Part shown: piece after piece, positions 41,583 to 50,982 of the stretch
Position numbering within the stretch: the first letter of the stretch is position 1
How the letters are laid out: the number at the start of each line of letters is the position of its first letter
Assembly (NCBI GenBank): GCA_963837365.1
Contig: CAWIMW010000012.1
Span: 186,001 to 250,000 of the forward strand
Source of the DNA: CAWBXL01 sp963837365
Lineage (GTDB): Bacteria > Acidobacteriota > Terriglobia > Terriglobales > Acidobacteriaceae
Direction: 5' to 3'
DNA length: 64,000 nt
Program-made: the position numbers and the translations under genes
Notes under the pieces: generated by a model
The model's database searches: none
What the model was told of the DNA's origin: nothing
The model's input: only the letters and a program-made list of their open reading frames with translations

Positions 41583-43569
41583 GCAAAGATGCTGGCTATC
41601 ACAGACAATCGCCATCGCGTGCCTAATGATCGTTTCGTCGGTCGCGCAGGCTGGCGACGCCCCGCAATGGATGCACGCGCTGGTGAATGCACCTTTGCCT
41701 GCCCATGATGACAAAACCGACGCGGTGCTGATGTACTCAGAAAGAATTGTCTCAGTACAGTCTACGGACAAGATCAAAACCACTGTGCGCGAGGCCTACA
41801 AGATCCTGAGACCAGGTGGGCGGGATGAAGGCGTGGCGGCGGTTTCCTATAATGCCCACGAAAAAGTTACCAGTTTCCACGGCTGGTCTATTCCCGCCCA
41901 AGGAAAGGACTATGAAGTAAAAGACAAAGATGGGATTGAGGTCGCGCTACCCAAAGTTGAGGGGAGCGAACTGGTTACCGACGTAAGGACCAAGATCCTG
42001 AGTATCCCGGCCTCCGACGTTGGCAACATCGTTGGGTACGAATACGAAATAGAAGAACAGCCCATGGTCTTGCAGGACATTTGGGTATTTCAACAAGAAA
42101 ACCCTGTGCGCGAGAGCCACTACTCCTTACAACTTCCTTCCGGATGGGAGTACAAAGCGTTCTGGATCAACTATCCAGAAGTCAAACCGGTAGCCGGCGC
42201 AGACGGTCAATGGCAATGGACCGTAAGCGACGTCAAAGAGATTCGCCCGGAAGATGAAATGCCGCCAATTGCCGGAGTCGCGGGAATGATGGTGGTATCG
42301 TTCTATCCACCCGGCGGGGCATCGGTGAATGGATTCTCCAGTTGGCAGCAGATGGGCAACTGGTACCGCAACCTGATCGCAGGGCGGCTTGAAGCTTCAC
42401 CGGAAACAAAACAAAAGGTGGCCTCCCTCACGGCCTCGGCCACTACCCCGCTCGAGAAAATGAAGGCGCTGGCCGAGTTTGCTCAGAAGAACATTCGTTA
42501 CGTAGCCATTGAACTAGGCATTGGCGGATGGCAACCTCACGCCGCGGCCGAGGTATTCGCTCACAAGTATGGCGACTGTAAAGACAAAGCTACACTGCTG
42601 AGTTCTATGCTGCACGAGGTGGGGATTGAGTCTTATTACGTCATCATCAATACAGAGAGGGGCGCAGTCACTCCAGAAACTCCGGCGTACGTCGGTGGAT
42701 TTAACCATGCCATCCTCGCGATTAAGTTACCTTCCGGAGTAGATAGTTCGTCACTGGTCGCGACGATTCAGCATCCCCGCCTGGGAAAGATTTTGTTTTT
42801 CGATCCCACCAACGATTTGACTCCTTTTGGAGAAATCGGCGGTTACCTTCAAGCCAATTGGGGACTCATGGTAACGCCTGAAGGTGGAGAGCTGGTGGAA
42901 TTGCCCAAACAGCCGCCTGCCATGAACAGCATTCAGCGTACAGCCAAGTTGACGCTGGATTCGTCAGGCATGTTGAAGGGCGATGTGCAGGAAGTCCGGC
43001 TTGGCGATCGCGCCTGGACGCAGCGAGGAAGGCTGCTTACTGTGGCCCAGGACAGTGATCGCGTCAAGCCGATTGAGACTTTACTGTCAGACTCACTGAC
43101 GACTTTCCAGATCACCAAGGCATTAGTGGTTAATCTGCGTGAGACCGACCGGCCTTTCGGGTTTGAGTATTCATTTGTGGCCGAAAATTATGCCAAGCAT
43201 GCGGGCGGGTTGCTGCTGGTCCGTCCACGCGTATTGGGGAGCAAAAGCAGCGGCATCATGGAAACAAAGGAGCCGCGAAAATTTCCTGTCGAGTTCGACG
43301 GGCCGGTACGAGATACCGATAGCTTCGAAATTACTCTTCCACCTGGCTATGAAGTAGACGACTTACCTCCACCTGTGGATGTGGATTATGGATACGCTGA
43401 CTACCATTCCAAGACAGTGGTGGCAGGAAACGTAATTCGCTACAGCCGTACGTTTGAAGTGAAAGACCTGAGCGTGCCGGTCAGCAAGGCGGATGAACTC
43501 AAGAAGTTCTATCGCATCATCTCCAGCGATGAACGCAATACCGCGGTATTGAAGCCGGTGGCAAAGTAA
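41533..43569 (+). CDS. Secreted DUF3857/transglutaminase-like protein with intact triad
   Basis: A 678-residue exported protein with a signal peptide whose hydrophobic part is at about residues 24-41. An N-terminal DUF3857 domain is followed by a transglutaminase/protease-like core with the complete triad: Cys in HKYGDCKDKA, His in GGFNHAILA and Asp in FFDPTND. A beta-rich C-terminal domain follows. It begins inside the preceding gene (50-base overlap), so translation is coupled. Such pairs are frequent in Acidobacteria and Bacteroidetes, often near polysaccharide loci, but the substrate (peptide cross-link or hydrolysis) is not known. Ends six bases from the convergent eda gene. Confidence 0.9.
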   Translation: MKNRLYYSRGNRLRVTRQRCWLSQTIAIACLMIVSSVAQAGDAPQWMHALVNAPLPAHDDKTDAVLMYSERIVSVQSTDKIKTTVREAYKILRPGGRDEGVAAVSYNAHEKVTSFHGWSIPAQGKDYEVKDKDGIEVALPKVEGSELVTDVRTKILSIPASDVGNIVGYEYEIEEQPMVLQDIWVFQQENPVRESHYSLQLPSGWEYKAFWINYPEVKPVAGADGQWQWTVSDVKEIRPEDEMPPIAGVAGMMVVSFYPPGGASVNGFSSWQQMGNWYRNLIAGRLEASPETKQKVASLTASATTPLEKMKALAEFAQKNIRYVAIELGIGGWQPHAAAEVFAHKYGDCKDKATLLSSMLHEVGIESYYVIINTERGAVTPETPAYVGGFNHAILAIKLPSGVDSSSLVATIQHPRLGKILFFDPTNDLTPFGEIGGYLQANWGLMVTPEGGELVELPKQPPAMNSIQRTAKLTLDSSGMLKGDVQEVRLGDRAWTQRGRLLTVAQDSDRVKPIETLLSDSLTTFQITKALVVNLRETDRPFGFEYSFVAENYAKHAGGLLLVRPRVLGSKSSGIMETKEPRKFPVEFDGPVRDTDSFEITLPPGYEVDDLPPPVDVDYGYADYHSKTVVAGNVIRYSRTFEVKDLSVPVSKADELKKFYRIISSDERNTAVLKPVAK

Positions 43570-43574
43570 TTGCG

Positions 43575-44234
43575 TTAAGGCCTGGTTTCGTCGCGCACTT
43601 CGCGAACGATGGCAACGTACTTTTTTGCGGCCTCGGTAATCTCGCTGGTGTTTCCTGACTTGAGGGCCGAGGCGGAAACCAGTTCACCACCGATCCCTAA
43701 AGCAGCCGAGCCGGCGCGGAGAAAATCCGCTGCGGTTTCCAGATTCACTCCGCCAGTAGGGACCATTGGCACCTGCGGCAGTGGCGCCTTTAATGCTTTG
43801 ATGTATTTCGCACCACCTACCGTCCCACAGGGGAACACTTTCACGAAGTCGCTGCCAGCTTTCCAGGCGGTGATGACTTCGGTCGGTGTCAGGGCGCCAG
43901 CCATGATGAGTTTTCCTACCCGATTCGCAAGCTGAACTGTGGCAAGATCAAAGCCCGGACTGACCAGAAATTCTGCGCCTGCGTCCAGACAACGCTGTGC
44001 GGTTTCCGCGTCCAGTACTGTGCCAGCACCGATCAGGACTTGCTTGGCTGAAGTTTTTGCAAGTTCTGCGATGACTTCGATCGCGCCTGGAACAGTCATC
44101 GTCACTTCTACAATAGGAATCCCTCCGGCGCAGACCGCTTCCGCAGCCAGCATGGCTTGCTTGCCTGAGGCGGCACGGACGACCGGGACGATTCCTACTT
44201 CAGTGATCTTTCTACGGACTTCTTCCTTAATCAT
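43575..44234 (-). CDS. eda: KDPG/KHG aldolase
   Basis: A 219-residue class I aldolase of the Entner-Doudoroff and uronate pathways, splitting 2-keto-3-deoxy-6-phosphogluconate to pyruvate and glyceraldehyde 3-phosphate. Seen: the IVEVTMTVPGA strand with the catalytic Glu, GAGTVLD, SPGFD, the Schiff-base lysine in DFVKVFPCG, and PTGGVNLETA phosphate site. It is the last gene of the uronate operon (SDR, transporter, kdgK, eda) and the only one of the four without a frameshift. Its GAGGA ribosome site is supplied by the arm of a long inverted repeat located just upstream. Confidence 0.95.
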   Translation of the reverse strand: MIKEEVRRKITEVGIVPVVRAASGKQAMLAAEAVCAGGIPIVEVTMTVPGAIEVIAELAKTSAKQVLIGAGTVLDAETAQRCLDAGAEFLVSPGFDLATVQLANRVGKLIMAGALTPTEVITAWKAGSDFVKVFPCGTVGGAKYIKALKAPLPQVPMVPTGGVNLETAADFLRAGSAALGIGGELVSASALKSGNTSEITEAAKKYVAIVREVRDETRP

Positions 44235-44245
44235 GGTTTGATGTT

Positions 44246-44322
44246 CCTCTGTGAAACTCTGTCTCCTCTGTGGTAAATGCTATTAATACCTCTAACTACA
44301 GAGGCACAGAGTTTCACAGAGG
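44246..44322. repeat. 77-bp inverted repeat with 17-bp perfect arms between kdgK and eda
   Basis: CCTCTGTGAAACTCTGT at 44246-44262 is the exact reverse complement of 44306-44322. Within it, a second partial stem (CCTCTGT / ACAGAGG) is present. In RNA it would fold into a long hairpin. The arm nearest eda contains its ribosome site. The CTCTGTG phrase is typical of dispersed small palindromic elements in some soil bacteria; I saw no second copy in this window. Confidence 0.85.
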
Positions 44323-44329
44323 GGCCCCC

Positions 44330-45426
44330 TCAGCGGGCAATCCTTGCTCCGCCGCCACCCATTACCTGTTTCACTTCCTTCAAAGTCGCCATCGTAGTAT
44401 CACCTGGAGTCGTCATGGCCAATGCACCGTGGGCGGCACCGCAATCCACCGCCCATTGTGGACCTTGGCCGGTCAGGAATCCGTAGATTAAACCTGAGGC
44501 AAACGAATCGCCACCGCCAACCCGGTCAAAGATTTCCAGATTTTCCCGGTGCTTAGCCTCGTAGTAAGCGCCGCCAGCGTAGCAGATGGCCCCCCAGTCG
44601 TTCACGTGTAGCTGTCTTGGCTTTACGCAGTGTGGTCGCGACAACTTCGAAAGGAAAGTCTTTTACCACCGCGCCGATCATTTTCTTGAAGGCCTCGACT
44701 TCGATGTTGGAGATGTGTTCGTCCATACCGCCAACTTCGAAGCCCAGCGCGGCGGAAAAATCTTCCTCGTTGCCGATCATGACATCCACAAATGGGGCCA
44801 GTTGACGATTGACTTCCTGCGCGCGCTTCTTCCCGCCAATCGACTTCCACAATGATTCGCGGTAGTTCAGATCGTAAGAGACGACTGTCCCGTATTGCCG
44901 TGCAGCTTTTACCGCCTCGATCGCAACTTCAGGAGTCGTATCAGACAGCGCGCAGAAAATTCCCCCGGTGTGGAACCAGCGGGCGCCGTGCTTTCCGAAG
45001 ATTTCGTCCCAGTTGATGTCGCCAGTTTTCAATTGCGAAGCCGCCGACAGCCCGCGATCCGAGCAACCCAAAGCCGGACGGACCCCAAATCCGCGCTCAG
45101 TAAAGTTCAGGCCGTTGCGCACAGTGCGGCCTACACCGTCAAACGTAACCCATCGGACCAACGATTGGTCAACTCCCCCTTGATAAATAAGGTCTTCCAG
45201 CAGGCGGCCTACGGGATTATCGGCGAATGCCGTGACAATTGCCGTATTCAAGCCGAAACAGCGCTTGAGCCCCCGCGCCACGTTGTACTCGCCTCCGCCT
45301 TCGGAGACTTCAAAACTACGGGTTGTCCAAACACGGCGGTCCCCGGGGTCTAATCTCAACATCACTTCGCCGAGACTGACCAAGTCCCAGCGGCATTGCT
45401 CTTTTGCTTTGATCTGTAGCGGCCAT
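44330..45426 (-). pseudogene. kdgK: 2-keto-3-deoxygluconate kinase, two frameshifts
   Basis: A PfkB-family sugar kinase that would phosphorylate KDG for eda. Clear segments are WDLVSLGEVMLRLDPG, EGGGEYNVARGL, GGIFCAL, VVSYDLNYRESLW, IGNEEDF and, in another frame, the ATP site DRVGGGDSFASGLIYG. Two single-base changes break it. Near the start, an extra A in an AAAA run (about 45405) separates MAATDQSK from EQCRWDLV; at about 44597 one extra base separates TLRKAKTAT from VNDWGAICYAGG. Correcting both gives a normal length of about 365 residues. Either sequencing errors or recent inactivation. It starts 19 bases after the transporter and precedes the inverted repeat and eda. Confidence 0.85.
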
Positions 45427-45445
45427 CGGTCTTCTACATTCCAGT

Positions 45446-46870
45446 TTATTGAGGAGCGCAAACATCCTGCTGCGTGCAGGCGGTGACCAGCTTGACCGCG
45501 GCACAAGCAACTAACGACCTCCCAAGGCAACAGACGTAAGCCGAGCGCTGCAGTACAGAAACATGATGAGGTTCGCATAGCTGCCGGTGAACCTTTAAGA
45601 CGCTAGCCAGTGAGCCCACCGCGAGCTGGATGAGTACCCCACCCAACCGCCGGCCATTGCCTCCGATGCCGATGACGGAAGCCACGGCCTTCTTGGGAAA
45701 CATGTCGGAAGACGAAGTGAACAAGTTGGCCGAAAACGCCTGATGTGCCGCAGCGCCAAGTACCGATGAAGCAAAACCACCTCCCAGTATAACGGCCAAC
45801 CTTCCGAACTTTCCGGACGATAAAATATAGGGAGAAAGGCACGAAGCGCGCACAGTGCGATCAGAATCATCGCCGTCTTGCGCGCCTGTGTTGACGCTTC
45901 CATGCCGCGATTGAATCAGTGCATGAGGACAACTGCCCGCCGACCACGCTACCCGATCGGCGATACCGATAAACAATAAAGGTAGGCCAACGCACGTCCG
46001 CTGATCGCCATATTGCACTGCTCCGATGAGAAGTCGGGCAGCCAGAACAGATAGAACCACCAGATCCCGATCAGCTGAACGAACTTTGCCGGCAGCGAAA
46101 CGACCAGGTCTGGCGATAGCGGAAGAGAGTCAACCAGCGGTACATTTTGCTGGCCACTGTTCTGCGCCCGACATCATCCATGTGGATATATTCATACTCG
46201 GCCTGGGCCAAACGGGCTGCTCTTCGGGCGTGCGATAGAACAACAACCAGAAAACCAGCCAGATAAAACCTGCGGCGCCCGATGACGAAGAATGACCAGC
46301 GCCAACCCCAGCGGATCGACGAAGAAAACCATGCACCACGGCAGAACAGGGCGGCGATCACCGCACCTACATTCGCGCCGCTATTGAAGATGCCGATGGC
46401 CAGAGCGCGTTCCTTCTTTGGGAACCACTCCGCGAGTGGCATTCGGCGCCGGGAAGTTCCCGCTTCGCCGACCGCGAAGGAGGCGCGGATAGCAACATGG
46501 CAACCGTCAGTGGCGACGATGAAGCGCATGTCAGAATGCCAGAACACCGGCCACAGGATGAGGGCCAAGGCCAGTCCGAGTTTGGTTCCAGATTTTGATC
46601 AATCAGCCGTCCGGCAAAGACTATCACCACCGCGTAAGACACCGGTAAAGGCTGAGGTGCGGTAGGAAATCCATTGTTGTTCCAGCCCAAATCCGCCGAG
46701 TGTTGCAGACCGGCAGAAGAATTCTTCAGCAGACTGATGACCTGGCGATCGACATAGTTAATCGTCGTGGCCAACAGCAGAAGTGCGCAGATGATCCAGC
46801 GAAAATATCCGGCTTTGGTCGTCTTGGTTTCTTCAGCCGATATGGTCGCTTGGTTTTCGCCGCCTGAAGA
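45446..46870 (-). pseudogene. MFS hexuronate-type transporter, multiply frameshifted
   Basis: Pieces of one anion:cation symporter (ACS family, ExuT-like) lie in at least three frames: ICALLLLATTINYVDRQVIS at the N-terminus, AVVIVFAGRLIDQ, then AEWFPKKERALAIGIFNSG and NVGAVIAALF, GFIWLVFWLLFYRTPEEQP, and near the end LGAAAHQAFSANLF and SDMFPKKAVASVIGIGG. The order and spacing match a full-length 12-helix transporter. No start codon lies in frame with the first piece. Lesions are many and small, giving a shredded reading frame. Its place between an SDR and kdgK suggests uptake of glucuronate or galacturonate when the frame was intact. Confidence 0.82.
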
Positions 46871-46880
46871 TCCCGTGGGA

Positions 46881-47659
46881 TTATTGGTTTACACCACTGG
46901 CGAGGAATCCGCCATCCACAGCCAACACATGTCCGGTCACAAACTGGCGGCGTCCGAAGCCAGGAACACCGCAGCACCCACCAGTTCATCCAGTTGCCCG
47001 AAACGGCGCATTGGAGTGCGGGTGAGGAACTCCTTGCCACGGAGAGTGCCATCGAGGAGTTGGCTGTTCAATTCAGTACGAAAGACTCCAGGAGCAATCG
47101 CATTCACGCAAACTCCCTGAGGCGCCCACTCGATAGCCAGACGACTTCGTCAAAGAGGCGACAGCGGCCTTGCTAGCTGAGTAAGCCGCCACTTCGTACA
47201 GAGGCCACAAATGATGAAAGTGACGCAATATTAATGATGCGCCCATATTTGCGTTCCAGCATTTTGCGGCCGAAGACCTGGCAGGCGCGCAGAGTACCCG
47301 TCAAGTTAGTTTCCATGATCTTGTTCCACTCGTCCTCGCTGAACATCGAGCGTGGGGGTGCGCTTGGTAAAGCCTGCGCAATTTATCAGAATATCCACTT
47401 TGCCGAACTCGGCGCAGGTGGCATTGAGCAATGCTTCGAGGCTGGAGCGATCCATCACGTCGGAAGCCACCGCCAGAGACTTGCTGCCCGCTTTCGTGAT
47501 TTTCGCGACAGCGGCCTCAACCCGGTCGAGACGCCGGCTGCTCGGTACCACATTCGCCCCAGCCTGTGCGAGTCCGGTTGCGAGAGCTAAACCAATTCCA
47601 GAAGTTCCGCCGATGACTACTGCCGTTTTCGAAGCAAGATCCAGCGCGGGATGTCCCAT
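46881..47659 (-). pseudogene. SDR dehydrogenase of the uronate operon, four frameshifts
   Basis: Conceptual repair gives a full short-chain dehydrogenase of about 258 residues: GGTSGIGLALA (cofactor), INCAGFTKRTP, EDEWNKIMETNLTGTL, YGRIINIASLSSF, the catalytic YSASK, IEWAPQGVCVNAIAPG and FVTGHVLAVDGGF. Frame changes occur near 47345 (extra T in TT), 47205, 47150 and 46935. In the uronate route this position would be filled by a fructuronate or tagaturonate reductase, so it is a candidate for an SDR-type UxuB substitute, though it could be another sugar acid dehydrogenase. First gene of the operon. About 190 non-coding bases separate it from the xylanase. Confidence 0.82.
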
Positions 47660-47809
47660 TGAGATCAGGATGCCTTTAATGAAGAAGATTTCCTGGCCAA
47701 CAAGTAACAGGATTCCGAATCAGGCCAGCGTTCGATGATACCAGTTTCAACCCGAGCGCCACGCCGCGCGGGTGAAATTATTCATGCGCAGTGGTTCTGA
47801 AGAATTCCG

Positions 47810-47837
47810 GGCGGTCCTGACAATTCTCAGGGCCGCC
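47810..47837 (-). terminator. Hairpin terminator after the xylanase gene
   Basis: GGCGGTCCTGA and TCAGGGCCGCC form an 11-bp stem with one G-T pair around the loop CAATTC, 17 bases beyond the xylanase stop. On the minus strand it is followed by a TTCTTC tract rather than a pure T run, so it may be a weak terminator. Confidence 0.6.
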
Positions 47838-47853
47838 TGGATTTCACGAGTGA

Positions 47854-50670
47854 TTAAAAGAACACGAACACTTTCTGCGATTGACTCGTGCTCGACCCTG
47901 CTGAATCGGTGGCCATCACGGTGATCGTGTAGATTCTCGGTCCACGGTCGAAGCGGTTATTTTCGGCGCGGAGCTTGACCAAATGTGGGTTGACGACAAT
48001 CCAGTCAGGAGACGTTCTGTCTCCAAACCCGGTGACTGGCTCATTGCTGGAGACTGTGACCACTGGCGTAATGCCGGCGTCGCAGTTATCGCTGACATGG
48101 TAGAAGAGAAACACATTTTTGAATCGCCTGTTCGGCGGGAACAGAATGTGGTCACTCAACAATAAGTGATCGATACTCGGAGGCGGATTCGATACCGTCA
48201 CGACTACCGAGGTTGTGTTGTTGGGCGCAAGGTTCGGATCGAGAGTGGTCGAACTGACCGCCGCAGAGTTGACGATCTGCGTTCCATTCGCCGTCGCGCA
48301 AGGCACACCGACGACGAGTGCAAACTGGGCCGTCTCCCCGTTGTCCATCGAAACAAGGCTACAGTTCACGTCGCCTCCGCTGCCAACCGCCGGCGTCGTG
48401 CAAGTCCAGTTGGCTGGAATAGTCAGTGACTGGAACACCGTACCCGGCGGCAGAGCATCCAGCAGGGCAACATTGTCAGCCGCGTCGTGTCCGTTGTTGG
48501 TGACTGTAGTGGTGTAGGTGATATAGCCACCGCTGAGCACGCTGGCAGCATCCGCAGTTTTGGTGATCGCCAGGTCCGCACCGGGCAGATCAAGAGGATG
48601 GACAATCGCCGTATAGGCCAGTTTGTGCTGCAACTGCGGATCGAAGAGCAATGGAGCGTTGACCCGCCCCGACTGGTTCAGCCAGGTGTTGTCGTCCGCC
48701 AGCCCCCAAAGCGAAACTGATGTTATCTTGCCTTTAAGCTGCTTGAAGGCGTTGAAGTAGTCGCGGTAGTGATAGGCCACCTTAACGTGCCGGTCGAATG
48801 GAATTTCATCGTAATTTGCAATGGACGTGTTGGCACTGCCGCTATAAATGTTGACATCCATCTCGGTGACGTGTTGAACGACACCGAGAGTGGCGAACTG
48901 GTTGACGGTGTCAATAAAGCCTTGCACCGGGGGAAACTCAAAGTTGTCGTGCATCTGGTGTCCGACGCCGTCCACCGGAATCCCGCGGGCCTTCAGGTCT
49001 TTCACCAGATTGAAATAGCAAGTGCGCTTGGGATCGAACGTACTGTTGTACTCGTTGATGAATAGCAGCGCATTCGGATCCACCTGACGCGCCGTCTGGA
49101 AAGCAATGTCGATGTACCCCGGCCCGATGATGTTGTACCACATGCTGCGCCGCAAACAATCCGGCTGACTTTCGTCGATCACCTCGTTGACTACGTCCCA
49201 GGCGTAAAGCTTGCCTGCGAAATGCCCCGCGACCCCTTGAATATGGTTCTTCAGTCTTTGAATCAGCAGAGCTTTGTTCGCGTCGTTAGGCACCATCGTG
49301 GTCCCGGTAGTCGGATCCGTGAAGACCCACGCCGGGATCTGGTTGTGCCAGAGCAGAGTATGCCCGCGCATCTGGATGCCGTTGGCTTGGGCAAAAGCCA
49401 GTTGGGCATCGGCGTTGGTGAAACGGAAGGTCCCTTCGCTTGGTTCCGTCGCATCCCACTTCATGTCGTTACCGGAGGTCATGCTGTTGAAATGTTTCTT
49501 CAACAGATCGCCGTGGACGCCGGAAATTTCCAGCGGAGTTATGCCTCCGGCACCGATCAGGAAATAGTCTTTCAAATTATCCTTGAGTGGCTCCAGGTCG
49601 GCTTCAATCACTGGTGGCGGAACATAGGTGATCTCGACATCGTCAATGTAGAACGACGCCAGTGAAGTTGACGACTCCACATACAGGGTCAATGAAGTGT
49701 TCGCAAGTGCGACGTCGTAGGTCGTGGTGAGCCGTACCCAGGCATCCGCCGTGACGTTTGTGTTTCCAACCACGGTGTGGAATGTAGTAATTGTTCCGGC
49801 GTTGCGTTGTAGACTGACACGCAATTGCGCCGGCTGCTCTCCTGGTGCGAGCTTTGCCCATACCGAAACTTTGTAACGCGATCCGTTGAACATGATGTTG
49901 GTCACATCGATTGCCGGGCCACGGAAAGCGGTGGTGCGGCCGGTGGTCAGCAGGCTGTTGGGTGCGCTGTGTGAATCGGCTGCGGTGACGGCAAGCGTTT
50001 CGTCGCCGATACGCGGCGTCCAGCCCTGCGTGGTGCCGTCGTCAAAGTTCGTGCTCCGGCCTGTGGTGTTCGGCGGCGGGCCGGGAGGATCGGAGATCTT
50101 CACGATGCTGAAGTCGTCGAGATAGTAAGACGCGGTTGCGTCGGAGGATTCGACATAGAGAATAAGCGCGCTGGGATCGTCGCCGGCAAAGGCATACAAG
50201 CCCGTGAGCTGCGTCCATTCGCTATCGGTGACACCAGTTGCGCTACTCGATGCCACGGTGTCGAACTGACTGCCGTTGGCAAGATTCCGCTGAACGGTGA
50301 CACGCACTTGAGTAGCAGGAGTTCCGGTTGTCAGGCGGACCCAAGCTGTGACCTGATAGGTTGCGCCCTTGATTAGGGTCCCGAGTACATCCATGCTCGG
50401 GCCATGGAACCCTTGCGTGCGTCCGGCCGTCAGCAAGCTATGTGTGCCGCCGTGGGCGACGTCGGTGCTGTTCGTTAAAGTAACCGGGCCCCTGGGAACC
50501 CAGTTGCCGACGCCTCCGTCTTCAAAATCGTTACTGACGATGGTCTGGGCGGCGGCAGGAGGGGCCATCACGAACAAACAAATTACTGCAACAACAAGAA
50601 ACCGCAAGCGGCTGGCTGGAAGCTGGTTTTGGGCTGGGGTGGAAGAAACAGCGTGAATAAAAGCTACCAT
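47854..50670 (-). CDS. Secreted multidomain GH10 endo-1,4-beta-xylanase
   Basis: A 938-residue secreted enzyme. A signal peptide (ending AAAQ near 42) is followed by two tandem CBM4/9-like modules (about 43-195 and 205-350; both contain HGG/HSA..LLT-GRT and an -FRGP- segment), then a GH10 catalytic barrel (about 355-700) with acid/base in WDVVNEV (Glu near 496) and nucleophile in VTEMDV (Glu near 603). A DUF11-type beta domain (DLAITKTADAASVLSGG) and a final Ig-like domain ending KVFVFF follow. GGAG lies a few bases before the ATG. It would cut the xylan backbone outside the cell. No sorting signal (LPXTG or Por type) is visible. Confidence 0.94.
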   Translation of the reverse strand: MVAFIHAVSSTPAQNQLPASRLRFLVVAVICLFVMAPPAAAQTIVSNDFEDGGVGNWVPRGPVTLTNSTDVAHGGTHSLLTAGRTQGFHGPSMDVLGTLIKGATYQVTAWVRLTTGTPATQVRVTVQRNLANGSQFDTVASSSATGVTDSEWTQLTGLYAFAGDDPSALILYVESSDATASYYLDDFSIVKISDPPGPPPNTTGRSTNFDDGTTQGWTPRIGDETLAVTAADSHSAPNSLLTTGRTTAFRGPAIDVTNIMFNGSRYKVSVWAKLAPGEQPAQLRVSLQRNAGTITTFHTVVGNTNVTADAWVRLTTTYDVALANTSLTLYVESSTSLASFYIDDVEITYVPPPVIEADLEPLKDNLKDYFLIGAGGITPLEISGVHGDLLKKHFNSMTSGNDMKWDATEPSEGTFRFTNADAQLAFAQANGIQMRGHTLLWHNQIPAWVFTDPTTGTTMVPNDANKALLIQRLKNHIQGVAGHFAGKLYAWDVVNEVIDESQPDCLRRSMWYNIIGPGYIDIAFQTARQVDPNALLFINEYNSTFDPKRTCYFNLVKDLKARGIPVDGVGHQMHDNFEFPPVQGFIDTVNQFATLGVVQHVTEMDVNIYSGSANTSIANYDEIPFDRHVKVAYHYRDYFNAFKQLKGKITSVSLWGLADDNTWLNQSGRVNAPLLFDPQLQHKLAYTAIVHPLDLPGADLAITKTADAASVLSGGYITYTTTVTNNGHDAADNVALLDALPPGTVFQSLTIPANWTCTTPAVGSGGDVNCSLVSMDNGETAQFALVVGVPCATANGTQIVNSAAVSSTTLDPNLAPNNTTSVVVTVSNPPPSIDHLLLSDHILFPPNRRFKNVFLFYHVSDNCDAGITPVVTVSSNEPVTGFGDRTSPDWIVVNPHLVKLRAENNRFDRGPRIYTITVMATDSAGSSTSQSQKVFVFF

Positions 50671-50982
50671 ACATATCTCCTGGTCGACGTGGACAAGTTA
50701 GGCTTTCACTGGCATTTCGCTTCGCGGCGCAATGCGCATTCCGCAACGTTGGGGCCCTAAACCGACAACAGGTGGTAAAACGCTGGCCGGGAGTATACAC
50801 CCGCACAGCCTAGTTGGAAGTTCATAAACTACACTTTTCTGCAAAACGAAACGCACTGGCGCTACAGTCTGGAATGCTTTAGAACTCCATTTTGTTTGAT
50901 GATAGTACTGATTACGATCGCTTAAATAACCTACCCTCACGAAACATCGCTTTCTCAATCCTGGGTTCATCGCGGCACACTA
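50671..50982. other. 312-bp intergenic region between xylanase and ROK regulator
   Basis: No gene is supported here. It must contain the xylanase promoter on the minus strand. The region near 50780-50880 is AT-richer than its surroundings, but I could not settle on promoter boxes or a perfect palindrome. Confidence 0.55.
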
